Translations under genes and position numbers: made by a program
DNA from: JAEUJM01 sp044221555
GTDB lineage: Bacteria; Actinomycetota; Acidimicrobiia; Acidimicrobiales; DATDAH01
Length of the DNA stretch: 64,000 nucleotides
Direction: 5' to 3'
Assembly (NCBI GenBank): GCA_044221555.1
Contig: JBGAOY010000011.1
Location: 1 to 64,000, forward strand
The notes under the pieces: generated by a model
Database searches by the model: none
What the model was told of the DNA's origin: nothing
What the model saw: the letters and a program-made list of their open reading frames with translations, nothing else
In this document: positions 38,846-48,695 of the stretch, one piece after another
Position numbering within the stretch: position 1 is the stretch's first letter
Layout: every line of letters begins with the position of its first letter

Positions 38846-40993
38846 TCAGTCCTCGGATGCGGGCTCGATGGGGACCGAGCCGGAGACGGTGACACCGTCG
38901 CCCGGGGTCGAGTCCCAGGCCACGTCGCCACCGATGGCGCCGAGGCGGTCGCTCATGTTGGTGAAGCCGTGGCCGAGGCCCATGGCGGCCAGGTCGAAGC
39001 CGGGGCCGTCGTCGGCGACCTGGAAGCGCAGGTGGTCTCCGTCCTCGCCGACGGTGAGGGTGACGTGGGCGTCGGGGGCGTGCTTGCCTGCGTTCTGCAG
39101 GGCCTCGAGGCAGCAGAAGTACACCGCCGCCTCCACCTCGGTGGGGTAGCGGTTCACCTCGCCGGGCTCGAAGGCCACGTCGAGTGGGCTTCGGCCGGCG
39201 GCGGCCCGGAGCGCCTCGACGAGGCCGCTGTCCATCAGCAGCGGCGGGTAGATGCCGTGGGCGAGGTCCCGAAGCTCCTGGATCGTCTCCTTGATGCTGC
39301 CGGCCAGCATGTCGAGCATCTCGCCCGCGGTGTCGGGGTCGTCGGTGAGCAGGTCGCGCGCCAGGCGCAGGTTCACCGCCAGTGCCACCAGGTGCTGCTG
39401 GGCGCCATCGTGCAGGTTGCGCTCGATCTTGCGGCGCTCGGCGTCGGCGGTGGCCACGATGCGGGCCCGGGAGGCCCGCAGCTCCTCGGCCTGGCGCCGG
39501 ACCTCGTCGAGGCTCTCCTGCAGGGCCGAGTCGAGCTCCACGTTGTGCAGGGCCAGGCCCACCTGGCGGGCCAACTCCGTGAGCACCCGCTCGTCCTCCT
39601 CGCCGAAGAGGTCGCCGTCGGCCGGTCGCTCGGCCACGATCAGGCCGAACAGCTCGCCCGAGTGGCTGACGGGAGCCACCCGGATGGCCACGTCGGAGCG
39701 GCCGTCGAGCAGCGCCGGCATCCAGATGGAGACCCACGCGTTGCCCGACACGCCGGCACGGGCCACCACCGGCTGCTCCTTCTCGCCCAGCTCGATGCGT
39801 CGCCGGGGACGGTCGGGCACCGAGACCTCGCGTTGGACCACGCCCCCGGTGCCGGTCCACACCTCGGCGGCGCTCAGCGCCATCGTCTTCTTGAGCGACT
39901 CGGCGAGTTGCAGCAGGAGCTCGTCCATCGGGACCGCTCTGGAGAGGCGCCCCCCGAAGGTGCGGAGCACCTCGTCGGGCGCCTGGCGCTCCCCGTAGAC
40001 GAGGCGGTTGGCCACCTCGGACAATCGCTCACGGGCCGGCAGGTAGAGCAGGGCCGCCACCGCCGCGGCGGCCATCGACAGCACCAGCACGTGGCGCTCG
40101 GCGTCGTCGGGCACCCGCCCGAGGCCCAGCACGATCACCAGGTAGACCGCCACCACGACGCCGGTGAGGCCGGCCAGCGAGACGGTGTGGACGAGGATGC
40201 GGTCGACACGGGCGACCAGGCGCTGTGACGTGCCCGCGGCGAGCCCGAGCGGGATGAGGATCGTGAACGCCGCGGCGACGACGGCGGCGTTCGACGGCCA
40301 GCCGGCGAACAGGCGCAGGGCGACCGACACGAGCGCGGCCTCGAAGGACACGGCCGCGGCGCAGCCGACCCATTGGAGCCGTTGGCGCTCGAGGCCGGCG
40401 GTGCCGAGGTAGCTGCGGTGGGCGCCGGGGAGGCCGCACAGCAACAGCAGGACCGATGCGGTCCACAGCAGCCAGGACGGCAGGTCGGGGCGGATGGACC
40501 ACAGGAACGCGCCGAGGGCGAGACCGACGCCGAAGCCGAGCGCGGTGCCGACACGTCGGGCCTGGCTGTCGAGGCGGCCGGCCGGGAGGGCCAACAGGAT
40601 GGCCAGCCCGAACGCGGGGAGGAGCCCGATGCCGAAGGGGCGCACGACCTCGACGACGGCGCCGCCGGTCCCGGTCCACCCTTGGGTCACGCCTGCGCAG
40701 GCCAGGAAGGAGGCGGCTGCCACGGTGGCGCCCGTCAGGACCCACGTGCCGAGGGGGCGCAAGGCCCGGTGGGTGGCCAGGGACACGCCCGCGAACACCC
40801 AGGCGGCGATGATGGCGGCGCCGACGAGCTCCCGTGCGACCAGGCCGTCCTCGGCGGCGACCAGGAGGCCGGCGACGACGAGCAGGGCGGCCACGGGCGC
40901 GAGCAGCAGCACCGGCGCGCCCTCGCGGTCGGACGGACGTGGGGCCTTGGTGGCGAGCACCAGGGGCTCGATCTGATCGAGGGTCACGGACAT
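38846..40993 (-). CDS. NarX-type sensor histidine kinase with many membrane helices and a GAF-like domain
   Basis: 715 residues. The N-terminal half (to about 320) has roughly eight to nine hydrophobic helices with short loops, a membrane-embedded sensor. A GAF-like domain follows (about 350-490), then a coiled-coil DEVRRQAEELRASRARIVA, the HisKA_3 box ERRKIERNLHDGAQQHLV with the phospho-acceptor His, and an HATPase domain with ALQNAGKHAPDA and GLGHGFTNMSDRLGAIGG. Kinases of this type phosphorylate NarL-like regulators; candidates are the proteins at 37620 and 54267. Start ATG at 40993, with GGAG 8 nt upstream. It is the last gene of the ABC-permease unit, so kinase and transporter are made together. 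Confidence 0.9.
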   Translation of the reverse strand: MSVTLDQIEPLVLATKAPRPSDREGAPVLLLAPVAALLVVAGLLVAAEDGLVARELVGAAIIAAWVFAGVSLATHRALRPLGTWVLTGATVAAASFLACAGVTQGWTGTGGAVVEVVRPFGIGLLPAFGLAILLALPAGRLDSQARRVGTALGFGVGLALGAFLWSIRPDLPSWLLWTASVLLLLCGLPGAHRSYLGTAGLERQRLQWVGCAAAVSFEAALVSVALRLFAGWPSNAAVVAAAFTILIPLGLAAGTSQRLVARVDRILVHTVSLAGLTGVVVAVYLVIVLGLGRVPDDAERHVLVLSMAAAAVAALLYLPARERLSEVANRLVYGERQAPDEVLRTFGGRLSRAVPMDELLLQLAESLKKTMALSAAEVWTGTGGVVQREVSVPDRPRRRIELGEKEQPVVARAGVSGNAWVSIWMPALLDGRSDVAIRVAPVSHSGELFGLIVAERPADGDLFGEEDERVLTELARQVGLALHNVELDSALQESLDEVRRQAEELRASRARIVATADAERRKIERNLHDGAQQHLVALAVNLRLARDLLTDDPDTAGEMLDMLAGSIKETIQELRDLAHGIYPPLLMDSGLVEALRAAAGRSPLDVAFEPGEVNRYPTEVEAAVYFCCLEALQNAGKHAPDAHVTLTVGEDGDHLRFQVADDGPGFDLAAMGLGHGFTNMSDRLGAIGGDVAWDSTPGDGVTVSGSVPIEPASED

Positions 40994-41042
40994 GAGTGTG
41001 CTCCGATCGGGCGACGGGGGTCGGGGAGAGGGGCGGGCATGG

Positions 41043-41108
41043 TCATTCGCTCCTGAGTGCGGACGTGGGAAGCCTGCGGGCCGGCATGTCCACGGTGGCG
41101 CTCGTCAT
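41043..41108 (-). pseudogene. Minimal permease remnant: start codon region joined to the last codons
   Basis: A 21-residue frame (MTSATVDMPARRL then PTSALRSE) starts with an ATGA overlap on the stop of the previous permease, exactly as the P1/P2 junction does at 51067-51070 (both junctions read cgctcgtcattcgg on the plus strand), and ends in the LRSE tail that closes the permeases of this cluster (TLRSE, ALRAE). It looks like a permease gene from which everything but both ends has been removed in frame. Alternatively it is chance likeness. Confidence 0.45.
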
Positions 41109-43522
41109 TCGGACCTCAGGGTGCGAGCCGGTGGGCGATGGGCGAGCACCCGACCGCCGACGAGGGCGAGGAGGGTCGTGGCGACGAGCACGGCGGCGCC
41201 GAGCACGGCCAGGCGTCCGGCCGGGACGACCGGCTGGGGGACCGCGCCGAGGCCCTCGACCAGGGCGATCCAGGCGGCTCGGCCGGCGGCGACGCCGAGG
41301 GGGACGCCGATCAGCAGGGCCAGCCCCACGAGGGTGACCGACTGCCACGCGACGGTGCCCGCCACCTGGCGACGGCGGAAGCCGAGGGTCGAGAGCAGGG
41401 CGAGGTCGCGGCGCCGTCGACGGGACGACCCGAACAGCGCCAGGACGAGCTGGGCGACGATGAGGGCGCCGACGAGCAGGGCGAGGCGCCCGGGCGTGGC
41501 CCGGACGCGGTCGAGAGCGACGATGTCGGACGGGCGCTGCGGGCGCGTGTCGACAGCGGTCTCGTCGGGCGTCGCGCCTGCCGCGACCTGTGCCGCGACC
41601 GCGTCCCGACCCACGTCCGTGGCGTCGGCCGACGGTCGCAGTCGGACCGCGGCCTCACCGTTGTGGATGGGAGGGCCGAGCTCGGCGAGGGTGCGGATGC
41701 TCGTCATCGCCCCCGTCCCGAGCTCGGTGCGCTCCGCTCCGCCGTACGTGCCGAGGCCGGGGAAGACGACCTGGCCGACCACCTCGAGCTGAGTCTCGTG
41801 CCCGTCCGGCGCGGTGGCGGTCACCCGATCGCCGAGCTCGACGCCGAGCTGGTCGAGGGTGCGGCCTCCGAGGGCGACCTCGTCGTCGCCCTCGACGGTG
41901 CGACCGCGCACGACGGTCGGCGTCAGCGCGCCGGGCCGGGTGGACACCCCGACCGTCGGCACCGGCCGCCCGTCCAGGACGAGCCGGTTGTTGGTGATGT
42001 CCGACCAGGCCTCGACCCGGGGGTCCGTGTCGAAGAAGGCCTGCAGGGCGGGGTCGTGCCCACCCACGTCGATGGAGAGGTCCCAGTTCCACCCGTAGAG
42101 GCGGGGGGTGTCGACCAGGCGAGCCAGGCTGGCGCCGAAGACCGCGGTGCCGCTCAGGAGGGCGACCACGGCGACTCCGCCCGCCACCGTCCCCCACACG
42201 CTGGCCGCGGTGCGCCCCGGGGGTGGCTCGAGGGCGAAGCCGACGCCGGTGACAGCGGTCTGCCCAGCGCCCATGCGGCGGAGGGCCTCGACGGCCCGGG
42301 ACGGCCGTCGCACCGTGTTGCGGGGCGCCCGCAGGGTGGCGGAGCGCCACACCGGCACGGCGACCACCGCGACGAGGACCAGCACGGCGGCGAGGCCGCC
42401 GAGCCCGAGGACCGCCACGTTCGCCGCTCGACCCGGGTGGGGCTCCGCCCGGTGGGCGATGCCCACCGGGAACCGGTCGGACGCGAGGAACGCGAGCCCC
42501 CCGCCGAGGGCGACGCCGACGAGGGTGAGGGTGCAGGCGCGGGCCAGGGCGCCCGCCACGAGCGTCGGCCGGCGCAGCCCGACCGCATGCAGCGTGCGGG
42601 CTTCCGACGGGTCGTACACCACGAGGCGGGTGAGGGCCTGCCCGAGGACGACGAGGGCGGCGAGCGCCACGAGCGCGGCGAACGCCTCGAGGGCGAGCAC
42701 GTTGGGGCGCACGGCCCGGGCGACGGCGGCGGTGTCGACCGCCTGGCTGCGGTACTCGATGTCCTCCCCGGGGGCGAGGGCGTCGACCTCCCGGCGCCAG
42801 CGCAGGACGGCGTCGGGGGAGCCGTCGCCGACGTCGGCCACGAGGCCCCAGTAGCCGACTTCGTGGCGGTGGTCGCGGTAGTACGCGGGAGAGACCAACA
42901 GTTGGTTGGAAGCGAAGGTCTCGTCGCTGAGGATCTGGCTCGTGTCCCACCCCAGGCCCACGACCCGGAACGGCACGGGGTCGAACGGGGGCAGCCCGCC
43001 GTCCGGGGGCGGCCCGGCGGAGACGTCCGGCACCAGCAGCTCGACGGTGTCGCCCACCCCGACCCCGAGCCGATCGGCGAGCTCGGGGTCCATGGCGACC
43101 TCGTCGGCCCGCTCGGGGTCGGGCGGGTGGCCCTCGACGTAGTTGAGGCGGCCGAGGTCGTAGCCGAACGCACCGTCGGCCGACGCGATCGCGAGGACGC
43201 TGTGGTCGAAGTCCGGGTCACCCTGGGCGTCGGGCGTGGCCAGGAACATCCCGGCCGCCAGCCCGAGGGCCCGGGTGTCGGGCAGCGCCGCCACCGCGTC
43301 GAAGTCGAGATGGGTCTGGGCTCCCTGGTCGGGGTTGGCGAGGACGTCGAACGCCCGGGTGGCCTCGAGCATCCGCGGGTAGGCCGTCTCGGTGCGACGA
43401 GCGCCGGCGACCGCGGTCAGCACGACGGCGACGGCGACCGCCAGCACGGCCACGGTGGCCGCCGCGGCCAGCCGGCGCCCGCGCCACTGCGTCCGGGTCC
43501 AGATCCAGAACGATCCCATCAC
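41105..43522 (-). CDS. FtsX/MacB-type ABC transporter permease (P6)
   Basis: 805 residues: one N-terminal helix (LAAAATVAVLAVAVAVVLTAV), an outer domain, three to four helices around 250-400, a further helix, a second outer domain, and three C-terminal helices ending ARTLRSE. The FtsX core appears twice (DPSEARTLHAVGLRR and RRRDLALLSTLGFRRRQVAG). Such permeases do not pump through the membrane but pass ATPase motion to outer domains. GTG at 43522 overlaps the stop of P5 (GTGA); the ATG at 43519 is equally possible. Last full permease before the kinase gene; no ATPase of its own, so it must use the one at 53494. Confidence 0.85.
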   Translation of the reverse strand: MMGSFWIWTRTQWRGRRLAAAATVAVLAVAVAVVLTAVAGARRTETAYPRMLEATRAFDVLANPDQGAQTHLDFDAVAALPDTRALGLAAGMFLATPDAQGDPDFDHSVLAIASADGAFGYDLGRLNYVEGHPPDPERADEVAMDPELADRLGVGVGDTVELLVPDVSAGPPPDGGLPPFDPVPFRVVGLGWDTSQILSDETFASNQLLVSPAYYRDHRHEVGYWGLVADVGDGSPDAVLRWRREVDALAPGEDIEYRSQAVDTAAVARAVRPNVLALEAFAALVALAALVVLGQALTRLVVYDPSEARTLHAVGLRRPTLVAGALARACTLTLVGVALGGGLAFLASDRFPVGIAHRAEPHPGRAANVAVLGLGGLAAVLVLVAVVAVPVWRSATLRAPRNTVRRPSRAVEALRRMGAGQTAVTGVGFALEPPPGRTAASVWGTVAGGVAVVALLSGTAVFGASLARLVDTPRLYGWNWDLSIDVGGHDPALQAFFDTDPRVEAWSDITNNRLVLDGRPVPTVGVSTRPGALTPTVVRGRTVEGDDEVALGGRTLDQLGVELGDRVTATAPDGHETQLEVVGQVVFPGLGTYGGAERTELGTGAMTSIRTLAELGPPIHNGEAAVRLRPSADATDVGRDAVAAQVAAGATPDETAVDTRPQRPSDIVALDRVRATPGRLALLVGALIVAQLVLALFGSSRRRRRDLALLSTLGFRRRQVAGTVAWQSVTLVGLALLIGVPLGVAAGRAAWIALVEGLGAVPQPVVPAGRLAVLGAAVLVATTLLALVGGRVLAHRPPARTLRSE

Positions 43523-45927
43523 GCGTCCTTCAACGAGTCGGCCACCGGTGTCCTGGCGGCTGAGCGGGCGGGCAGCACGGCGACGATCACGCCCAGCGCG
43601 AGGGCCGCGGGGACGAGGAGCAGCAACTCCGAGACGGGGGTCACCGGCACCGGGACGACGCCGATCTGACCAGCCAGCACGTGCCAGGTCCAGCGCCCGA
43701 GCACGATGCCGAGGGGGACGCCGCCCACGAGACCGATCACCACCAGGGTCGTAGCCTGGACCAGCACGGTGGCGCGGACCTGCCGGCCCACGAATCCGAA
43801 CGTCTTCAGCAGGGCGAACTCGCGGCGACGTCGTCGGATGGCGCTGACGAGTGTGTTGGCCAGGCTGCCGAGCGCCACGGCGGCCAGCAGGCCGGCAACG
43901 GCCGCGGGGAAGCGATCGACCTGCCCGATGTTCTCGATGTCCGCGGGGACGTCGAAGTTGACCGTTGCGGGGGCGAACTGGTCGAACTCGTGCGCGACGG
44001 CGTCGAACGACGCTCCCGGTCGCATGCGGACCATCACGTCTTGACCGACGAACGAGTGGCGGTCGATCTCACGAAAGACGTCGCTGTTCAGGTGCACGAG
44101 CCCGCCTTCGCCCAAGTGGCCCGTGCCCGGGCTCGCGAGGACCACGACGCCGACCACCCGGAGCGTGGTCCTCGCGTGGCCCTCGAGGGCGACCTCGACG
44201 GTGTCGCCGACACCGACGTGCAGCTCCCTGCCCGTGCGGGTGCCGATGGCCATCTCGTCGGGTTCGTCGGGCAGGCGCCCGGCGACGACCGGCGGGAGGG
44301 CGTCGCCTTTCCCGGCATCGAGCGCGAAGAGTGACGTGCGGTCCGCTCCGATCGTCGCCGGCAGGTCGAGGCGCCCGACGGCGTAGGCCTCCACGTCGGG
44401 GTCGTCGCGCAGGACGGTGGCGTGGCGGGCCAGTACCGGTCCGTCGCCGAAGTTCGTGAGGTAGGCGGTCCACACCACGCCGTAGGAGCGCTCGTCCTGC
44501 AGGAGGTGGTGGAGGCTGGCGCCGAGGGTCACGGCGGCGGTGGCCACGAGCACGCTCATGGTCACGGCCAGCAGGGTCGATCCCACGGGCACGGCGTCGT
44601 CATCGCCGGCGGCCTCCAGGGCGAGCCGCCCGCCGAGCGAGACCGGCGGGGCGGCGCCGAGCGCGGCCGCCGCCGCCGCGACCCGCGAGACGCGCGGTGC
44701 GCCGACCTCGCCACGGCGGATGCCGATGCCCCGTAATCCCCGACGGGCCGACCGGGCTGCCGCCGGGAGCGCGAGCAACGGGACGACGACGGCCACCACC
44801 ATGGCTCCGACGAGCACGATCCTGGGGTCGAACCACACACCGGGGTCGGGTTCGATCGTCCGGGCCAGGCCGAAAGGACCCAGGGCGGTGAGGGCCAGTG
44901 CGCCCGCAACGGCGATCGGTGCGGCGGCAAGGCCGACGATCAGGCTCGGGGCGACGGCCATCGCCGCCCGGTCCCGTCTCGTGGACCCCAGCGCGGCCAG
45001 CACGCCGAGGTCGCTGCCTTCGGCAAGCGTCGCTCGCGACACCAACGGTCCCAGGATGACGAGGGCGGCGACGGCCAACATCAACGAGAGGAGCCGTAGG
45101 GCCTGGGCCTGGAGGTGCAGGGACCGGTCGGTCTCTGCAGTGAGCTCGCCGCCGGTCGAGACGTTGAGGGCCTTGTCGCCACCCAGCTCACGAAGATCGT
45201 CCAGGAAGGCCGGGACGTCGGCCGCTCCGCGGCGCAACCGAACCTCGACGGCGCGTCCGCTCGTGATGGCGACCTTGTCGAGCGCCGGGGTCAGGTGGAC
45301 GCTCCCGGTGGCTCGGACGCTGCCCGCAGGTTGTGGCGGAAGCTCGTTCGGTGAGGCCTCGATGCCGACGACCTTCACCCGCAGGTCGGGCACCACCTCG
45401 CGCACCCGAGCCACCGCCTGCTCCAACGAGGGGGGTACGGGGGAGGCGGCGACGGCGGTGGGATCGAAGAGCTGGATGGTGTCACCGACTTGCAGGTCGT
45501 AGCGGTCGGCGACGGCTATCCCGATCACCGCTTCGTCGGGGCGATCCGGATCCGCCCGCCGGCCGTCCACGATCTCGAAGTCGTTGACCTCGGTGCCGAT
45601 CCGGTCGTCCTCGGTGGCCAACGCGACCTCGCCGGACCCGATGTACAGGTACACGACTCCCGCCACCGCCGTGTCGATCACGTTCGGCAGCGCGGCGACC
45701 TCGGCCGGGTCGAACCGGGCGATGCCGGGGTGCCGGTCGTTCGGGATGTAGACGTCGAACGCGTGGTGGGTGGCATCGAAGCGGTCCGCCGCGGAGTCGG
45801 TGCGCTCGGCCGTGAGCAGCCCGGCCATCACCACGGCAGCCGCGAGCCCGAAGAGCACGCCGCGGGCGAGCCAGGCGCGGAGGTGGGACCGCCTCCCTGC
45901 TCGGAACCGGTAGCGGGCGGCAGTCAT
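43519..45927 (-). CDS. FtsX/MacB-type ABC transporter permease (P5)
   Basis: 802 residues, same two-half architecture as its neighbours: helix 1 (ARGVLFGLAAAVVMAGLL), outer domain with VEVRLRRGAADVPAFLDDL, FtsX core 1 (EGSDLGVLAALGSTRRDRAAM), outer domain 2, FtsX core 2 (RRREFALLKTFGFVGRQVRATV) and a final helix ending RSAARTPVADSLKDA. Its N-terminus and last 60 residues are those most like the shortened gene just upstream at 45931. ATG at 45927, 3 nt after that gene's stop. Divergent outer domains suggest it meets a different partner from P1 and P2. Confidence 0.85.
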   Translation of the reverse strand: MTAARYRFRAGRRSHLRAWLARGVLFGLAAAVVMAGLLTAERTDSAADRFDATHHAFDVYIPNDRHPGIARFDPAEVAALPNVIDTAVAGVVYLYIGSGEVALATEDDRIGTEVNDFEIVDGRRADPDRPDEAVIGIAVADRYDLQVGDTIQLFDPTAVAASPVPPSLEQAVARVREVVPDLRVKVVGIEASPNELPPQPAGSVRATGSVHLTPALDKVAITSGRAVEVRLRRGAADVPAFLDDLRELGGDKALNVSTGGELTAETDRSLHLQAQALRLLSLMLAVAALVILGPLVSRATLAEGSDLGVLAALGSTRRDRAAMAVAPSLIVGLAAAPIAVAGALALTALGPFGLARTIEPDPGVWFDPRIVLVGAMVVAVVVPLLALPAAARSARRGLRGIGIRRGEVGAPRVSRVAAAAAALGAAPPVSLGGRLALEAAGDDDAVPVGSTLLAVTMSVLVATAAVTLGASLHHLLQDERSYGVVWTAYLTNFGDGPVLARHATVLRDDPDVEAYAVGRLDLPATIGADRTSLFALDAGKGDALPPVVAGRLPDEPDEMAIGTRTGRELHVGVGDTVEVALEGHARTTLRVVGVVVLASPGTGHLGEGGLVHLNSDVFREIDRHSFVGQDVMVRMRPGASFDAVAHEFDQFAPATVNFDVPADIENIGQVDRFPAAVAGLLAAVALGSLANTLVSAIRRRRREFALLKTFGFVGRQVRATVLVQATTLVVIGLVGGVPLGIVLGRWTWHVLAGQIGVVPVPVTPVSELLLLVPAALALGVIVAVLPARSAARTPVADSLKDA

Positions 45928-45930
45928 GGC

Positions 45931-46356
45931 TCAGCCCGCCCTCGACACGTTGGCCGCCGGGGTACGAGCGGCGATGCGCCCGGGGATCAGGGCGACGACC
46001 AGGCCGACGGCCAGGGCGGCCGGGACCGCCAGCAGCAGGGGCACGACGGGGACGATCGGGGCGGGGACGACCCCGGGCTGGTCGGCGAGGAACGTCCAGG
46101 CCGCCCGACCGGCGACGACGCCGACGTCGTGCGGGTCCAGCACCGCGGTGCCCGAGTCCTCCTGGTTCGGCAGGACGACGTCGTAGGCGTCCTGTGCGAC
46201 GAGGAACCGGTCGTAGGCGGTGTCGGTCCGGCGAGCGGCCGCCACCGCAGTCAGCACCGTGGCGGCCGCCACCCCGAACAGCAGGCCGCGGAGCACCCAC
46301 CCCCGCCAATGGGCGCGACGATCGGCCCCGAAGCGGTAACGGACCGCGCCCATCAC
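45931..46356 (-). pseudogene. Internally deleted FtsX-type permease (P4, 141 residues, in frame)
   Basis: The first 78 or so residues (MGAVRYRFGADRRAHWRGW, GLLFGVAAATVLTAVAAARR, TDTAYDRF...LDPHDV) match the start of permease P5, and the remainder (GVVAGRAAWTFLADQPGVVP to NVSRAG) matches the last 65 residues of P5. About 650 residues are missing between them, yet the frame is kept, with two membrane helices left. The start (GTG 46356 or ATG 46353) overlaps the P3 stop and the stop is 3 nt before P5, so the unit stays translatable. It may be a dead remnant or a small two-helix protein with a new role. Confidence 0.75.
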
Positions 46357-48695
46357 TCGGCCCTCAACGCGACGGCGGGTCGGACACGGGCGGCGGAGCG
46401 ACCCGGCAGGACGGCGACGAGAGCCGCGAACACCAGCGCGGTGGGCACGAGCAGCATGAGGGCCGCGACCGGGATCACCGCGTCGGTCGCAGCCCCCGGG
46501 CCACTCGCCACCAACGCCCACGCCCATCTGCCGATGGCCACGCCGAGAGGAAGGCCGACGAGCAGGCCGAGCAGCACGGGCACCCACGCCTGCCAGCGGA
46601 CGGTGGCGCGCACCTGGCGGCCCGAGAAGCCGAGCACCCGGAGGACGGCGAGCTCGCGCCGGCGCCAGCGGACGGTGGTGATCGTGGCGTGGGCCAGCGC
46701 CGCGGCGGCGAGTAGGCCCACGAACGCGGCCAGCAGCTCCGGCATGCGGTCGATGTCGGCGAGGTTCCTCACCACCGGTGGGGGCGACGGTGCGCTGGTC
46801 GAGCCGACGTGGGCCTCGGCCCAGCGGGTTGCCTGTTGGTGGGGTGAGTGGTCGTCGAACCAGAGGTAGTAGCCCTCGGCCTGACCCTCGGCGGCGCGGA
46901 GCCCTGCAGGCGTGAACACCGCGATCTTGGTCGGGTCGAGGTTGCCGATGAGGGGGAGCAGCCCGTAGCCGACGATCGTCACCCGGTGGCCGGCGATGGT
47001 GAGCGAGTCCCCTACGTCGAGGCCGAGGTTCCTCAAGGTCGCGGAACCCATGAAGATCTCGTCGTCGCCCGTGGGGAGGCGGCCGTCGGTGATGGTCACC
47101 CTCGGTGGCCCGCCCACGCCTTCCACGCTGCCCGCCGCCACCCGCCGGCCCTGGGCGGTGATCGTCGCCTGACCGAGGACCGTCACCGATCCGACACCCG
47201 GCTGGTCGGCCAGCGTCGCCGCCCGCGCCCGGGCGATGCGTCCCGGGACCGCGTCGGTGGTGGCCCGGTCGAACGGCGAGCCGTAGCGCGCCGGGGTCGA
47301 CACCAACCGGTCGAGACCGGCGCTGAACGTGAGGATGGCGACGAGGAGGGTGGTGCCGCCCACGCCGGCCAGCAGCGCACTACGGGCCGCGGGCCCCATC
47401 GGCGCCGGTTGACGGGGGGCGGCCATCCCGACGCCAGCGATCATGGGCGGCGGGGCGTTGCGGCGGGTGAGGCCCACAGCGAGCGGGGAGGGCGGCGTGG
47501 ACGTCGGGGCCCGTCGGCGGGTGAGCGCCCAGGCCGAGAGGGCGCCCCGTCCGAGGATCGTTGCGCCCACCACGAGTGCGCCCGTCATGACGATCCCCGG
47601 GTCGAAGGCCAGGCCGGGGTCGGGCTCGGCCTGACGCGACAGTCCGATCGGCAGGAGGGGCGATGCCGCCACGGCCAGGGGCACGGCGAGCAGTGCGGAC
47701 CCGACGGCGATAGGGAGGGTCTCGAGCACGCCGATGGCGAACTGCTGGCGCCGGGTCATCCCGAGCGCGGCGGTGGTGAGCCGGTCCGGCACGGTCCGGG
47801 CCAGGTGGCGGGACAGGGCCTGGCCGGCGGCGACGACGCCGGCGAGCGTGGCCAGGAGCGCGAAGATCACCAGGGCCCGTGCCTGGACATCGGCGGCCTG
47901 CTCGAAGTCGATGCTGAGGTCGGCGCGGGTACCGATGTCCGACGTGGGCCCGTCCCCGGCGGCGACGTCGAGGGCGTGCTGGAGCGCCGGGAGGTCCGCA
48001 TCACCGTGCTGCAGGTCGACCAGCACGACTGGTGGCCCCGGCGACGCGACCTGGTCCTGGTAGCGCTGGAAGAACGCCGGGGTCGGGTAGAGGGTGGGCG
48101 ATCCGGCGTTGGTGGCGAGATCGAGGAACGAGGCCACGATGCCGACCACCCGGACGGGCACCGCGGGCCCAGCCGCATCGGCGGGCGTCTCCCCCGATGA
48201 CATGGCGGCGAACGCCTCTGGCGTGATGGAGTCGAGCACGATCCGGTCGCCGACCTCGAGATGCAGGCGCCGGGCCAGGGCCGAATTGACCGTCACCTCG
48301 TCCACGACGGCCGGGTCGGCCAGACGGCCATGGAGGGCGAGCGGTCGGTTGATCCGGTAGCCGAAGCGATCATCGCTCCCCGCGAACGCTCCGCTCTCCA
48401 CACCCGGCGTGAGCCCGTGGGGCGCGACCGCCAGGAACTCGAAGGGCGCCACGGCGCGGACCACGGGCAGCCGGCTGATCTGATCGAGCTCGCGATGGCT
48501 CTGGGGCTGGAAGATGACGTCGGGGCCCCGGGTGGCCGTCATGAAGCGGTCGAACGCGGTTTCCGACCGGCGCGCCCCGACGAGCGCGGCGACCACGACC
48601 GCGCCGGCGAGGCCGGCCAGGGCCACGAGCGCCAGCGTGGCGCCGACCCGGTCACGCAGCCCGCTCCGGGCACACAGCCAGGACGCCCCCATCAC
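46353..48695 (-). CDS. FtsX/MacB-type ABC transporter permease (P3)
   Basis: 780 residues with helix 1 (VGATLALVALAGLAGAVVVAALVG), two outer domains and two FtsX cores (DRLTTAALGMTRRQQFAIGV; RRRELAVLRVLGFSGRQVRATV). It ends RPAVALRAE. Outer domain 2 has a distinctive YYLWFDDHSPHQQATRWAEAHV. It starts with a GTG that overlaps the P2 stop (48692-48695). Its middle linker (TRRRAPTSTPPSPLAVGLTRR) is proline-rich and differs from P1/P2. Family role: mechanotransmission from the ATPase to outer domains, as in MacB and LolCDE; cargo unknown. Confidence 0.85.
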   Translation of the reverse strand: MMGASWLCARSGLRDRVGATLALVALAGLAGAVVVAALVGARRSETAFDRFMTATRGPDVIFQPQSHRELDQISRLPVVRAVAPFEFLAVAPHGLTPGVESGAFAGSDDRFGYRINRPLALHGRLADPAVVDEVTVNSALARRLHLEVGDRIVLDSITPEAFAAMSSGETPADAAGPAVPVRVVGIVASFLDLATNAGSPTLYPTPAFFQRYQDQVASPGPPVVLVDLQHGDADLPALQHALDVAAGDGPTSDIGTRADLSIDFEQAADVQARALVIFALLATLAGVVAAGQALSRHLARTVPDRLTTAALGMTRRQQFAIGVLETLPIAVGSALLAVPLAVAASPLLPIGLSRQAEPDPGLAFDPGIVMTGALVVGATILGRGALSAWALTRRRAPTSTPPSPLAVGLTRRNAPPPMIAGVGMAAPRQPAPMGPAARSALLAGVGGTTLLVAILTFSAGLDRLVSTPARYGSPFDRATTDAVPGRIARARAATLADQPGVGSVTVLGQATITAQGRRVAAGSVEGVGGPPRVTITDGRLPTGDDEIFMGSATLRNLGLDVGDSLTIAGHRVTIVGYGLLPLIGNLDPTKIAVFTPAGLRAAEGQAEGYYLWFDDHSPHQQATRWAEAHVGSTSAPSPPPVVRNLADIDRMPELLAAFVGLLAAAALAHATITTVRWRRRELAVLRVLGFSGRQVRATVRWQAWVPVLLGLLVGLPLGVAIGRWAWALVASGPGAATDAVIPVAALMLLVPTALVFAALVAVLPGRSAARVRPAVALRAE

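Noticed and set aside
45931..46356. Frameshift explanation for the short permease
   Set aside because: N- and C-terminal parts are read in the same frame and most of the middle is absent from the DNA, so it is a deletion, not a frameshift.
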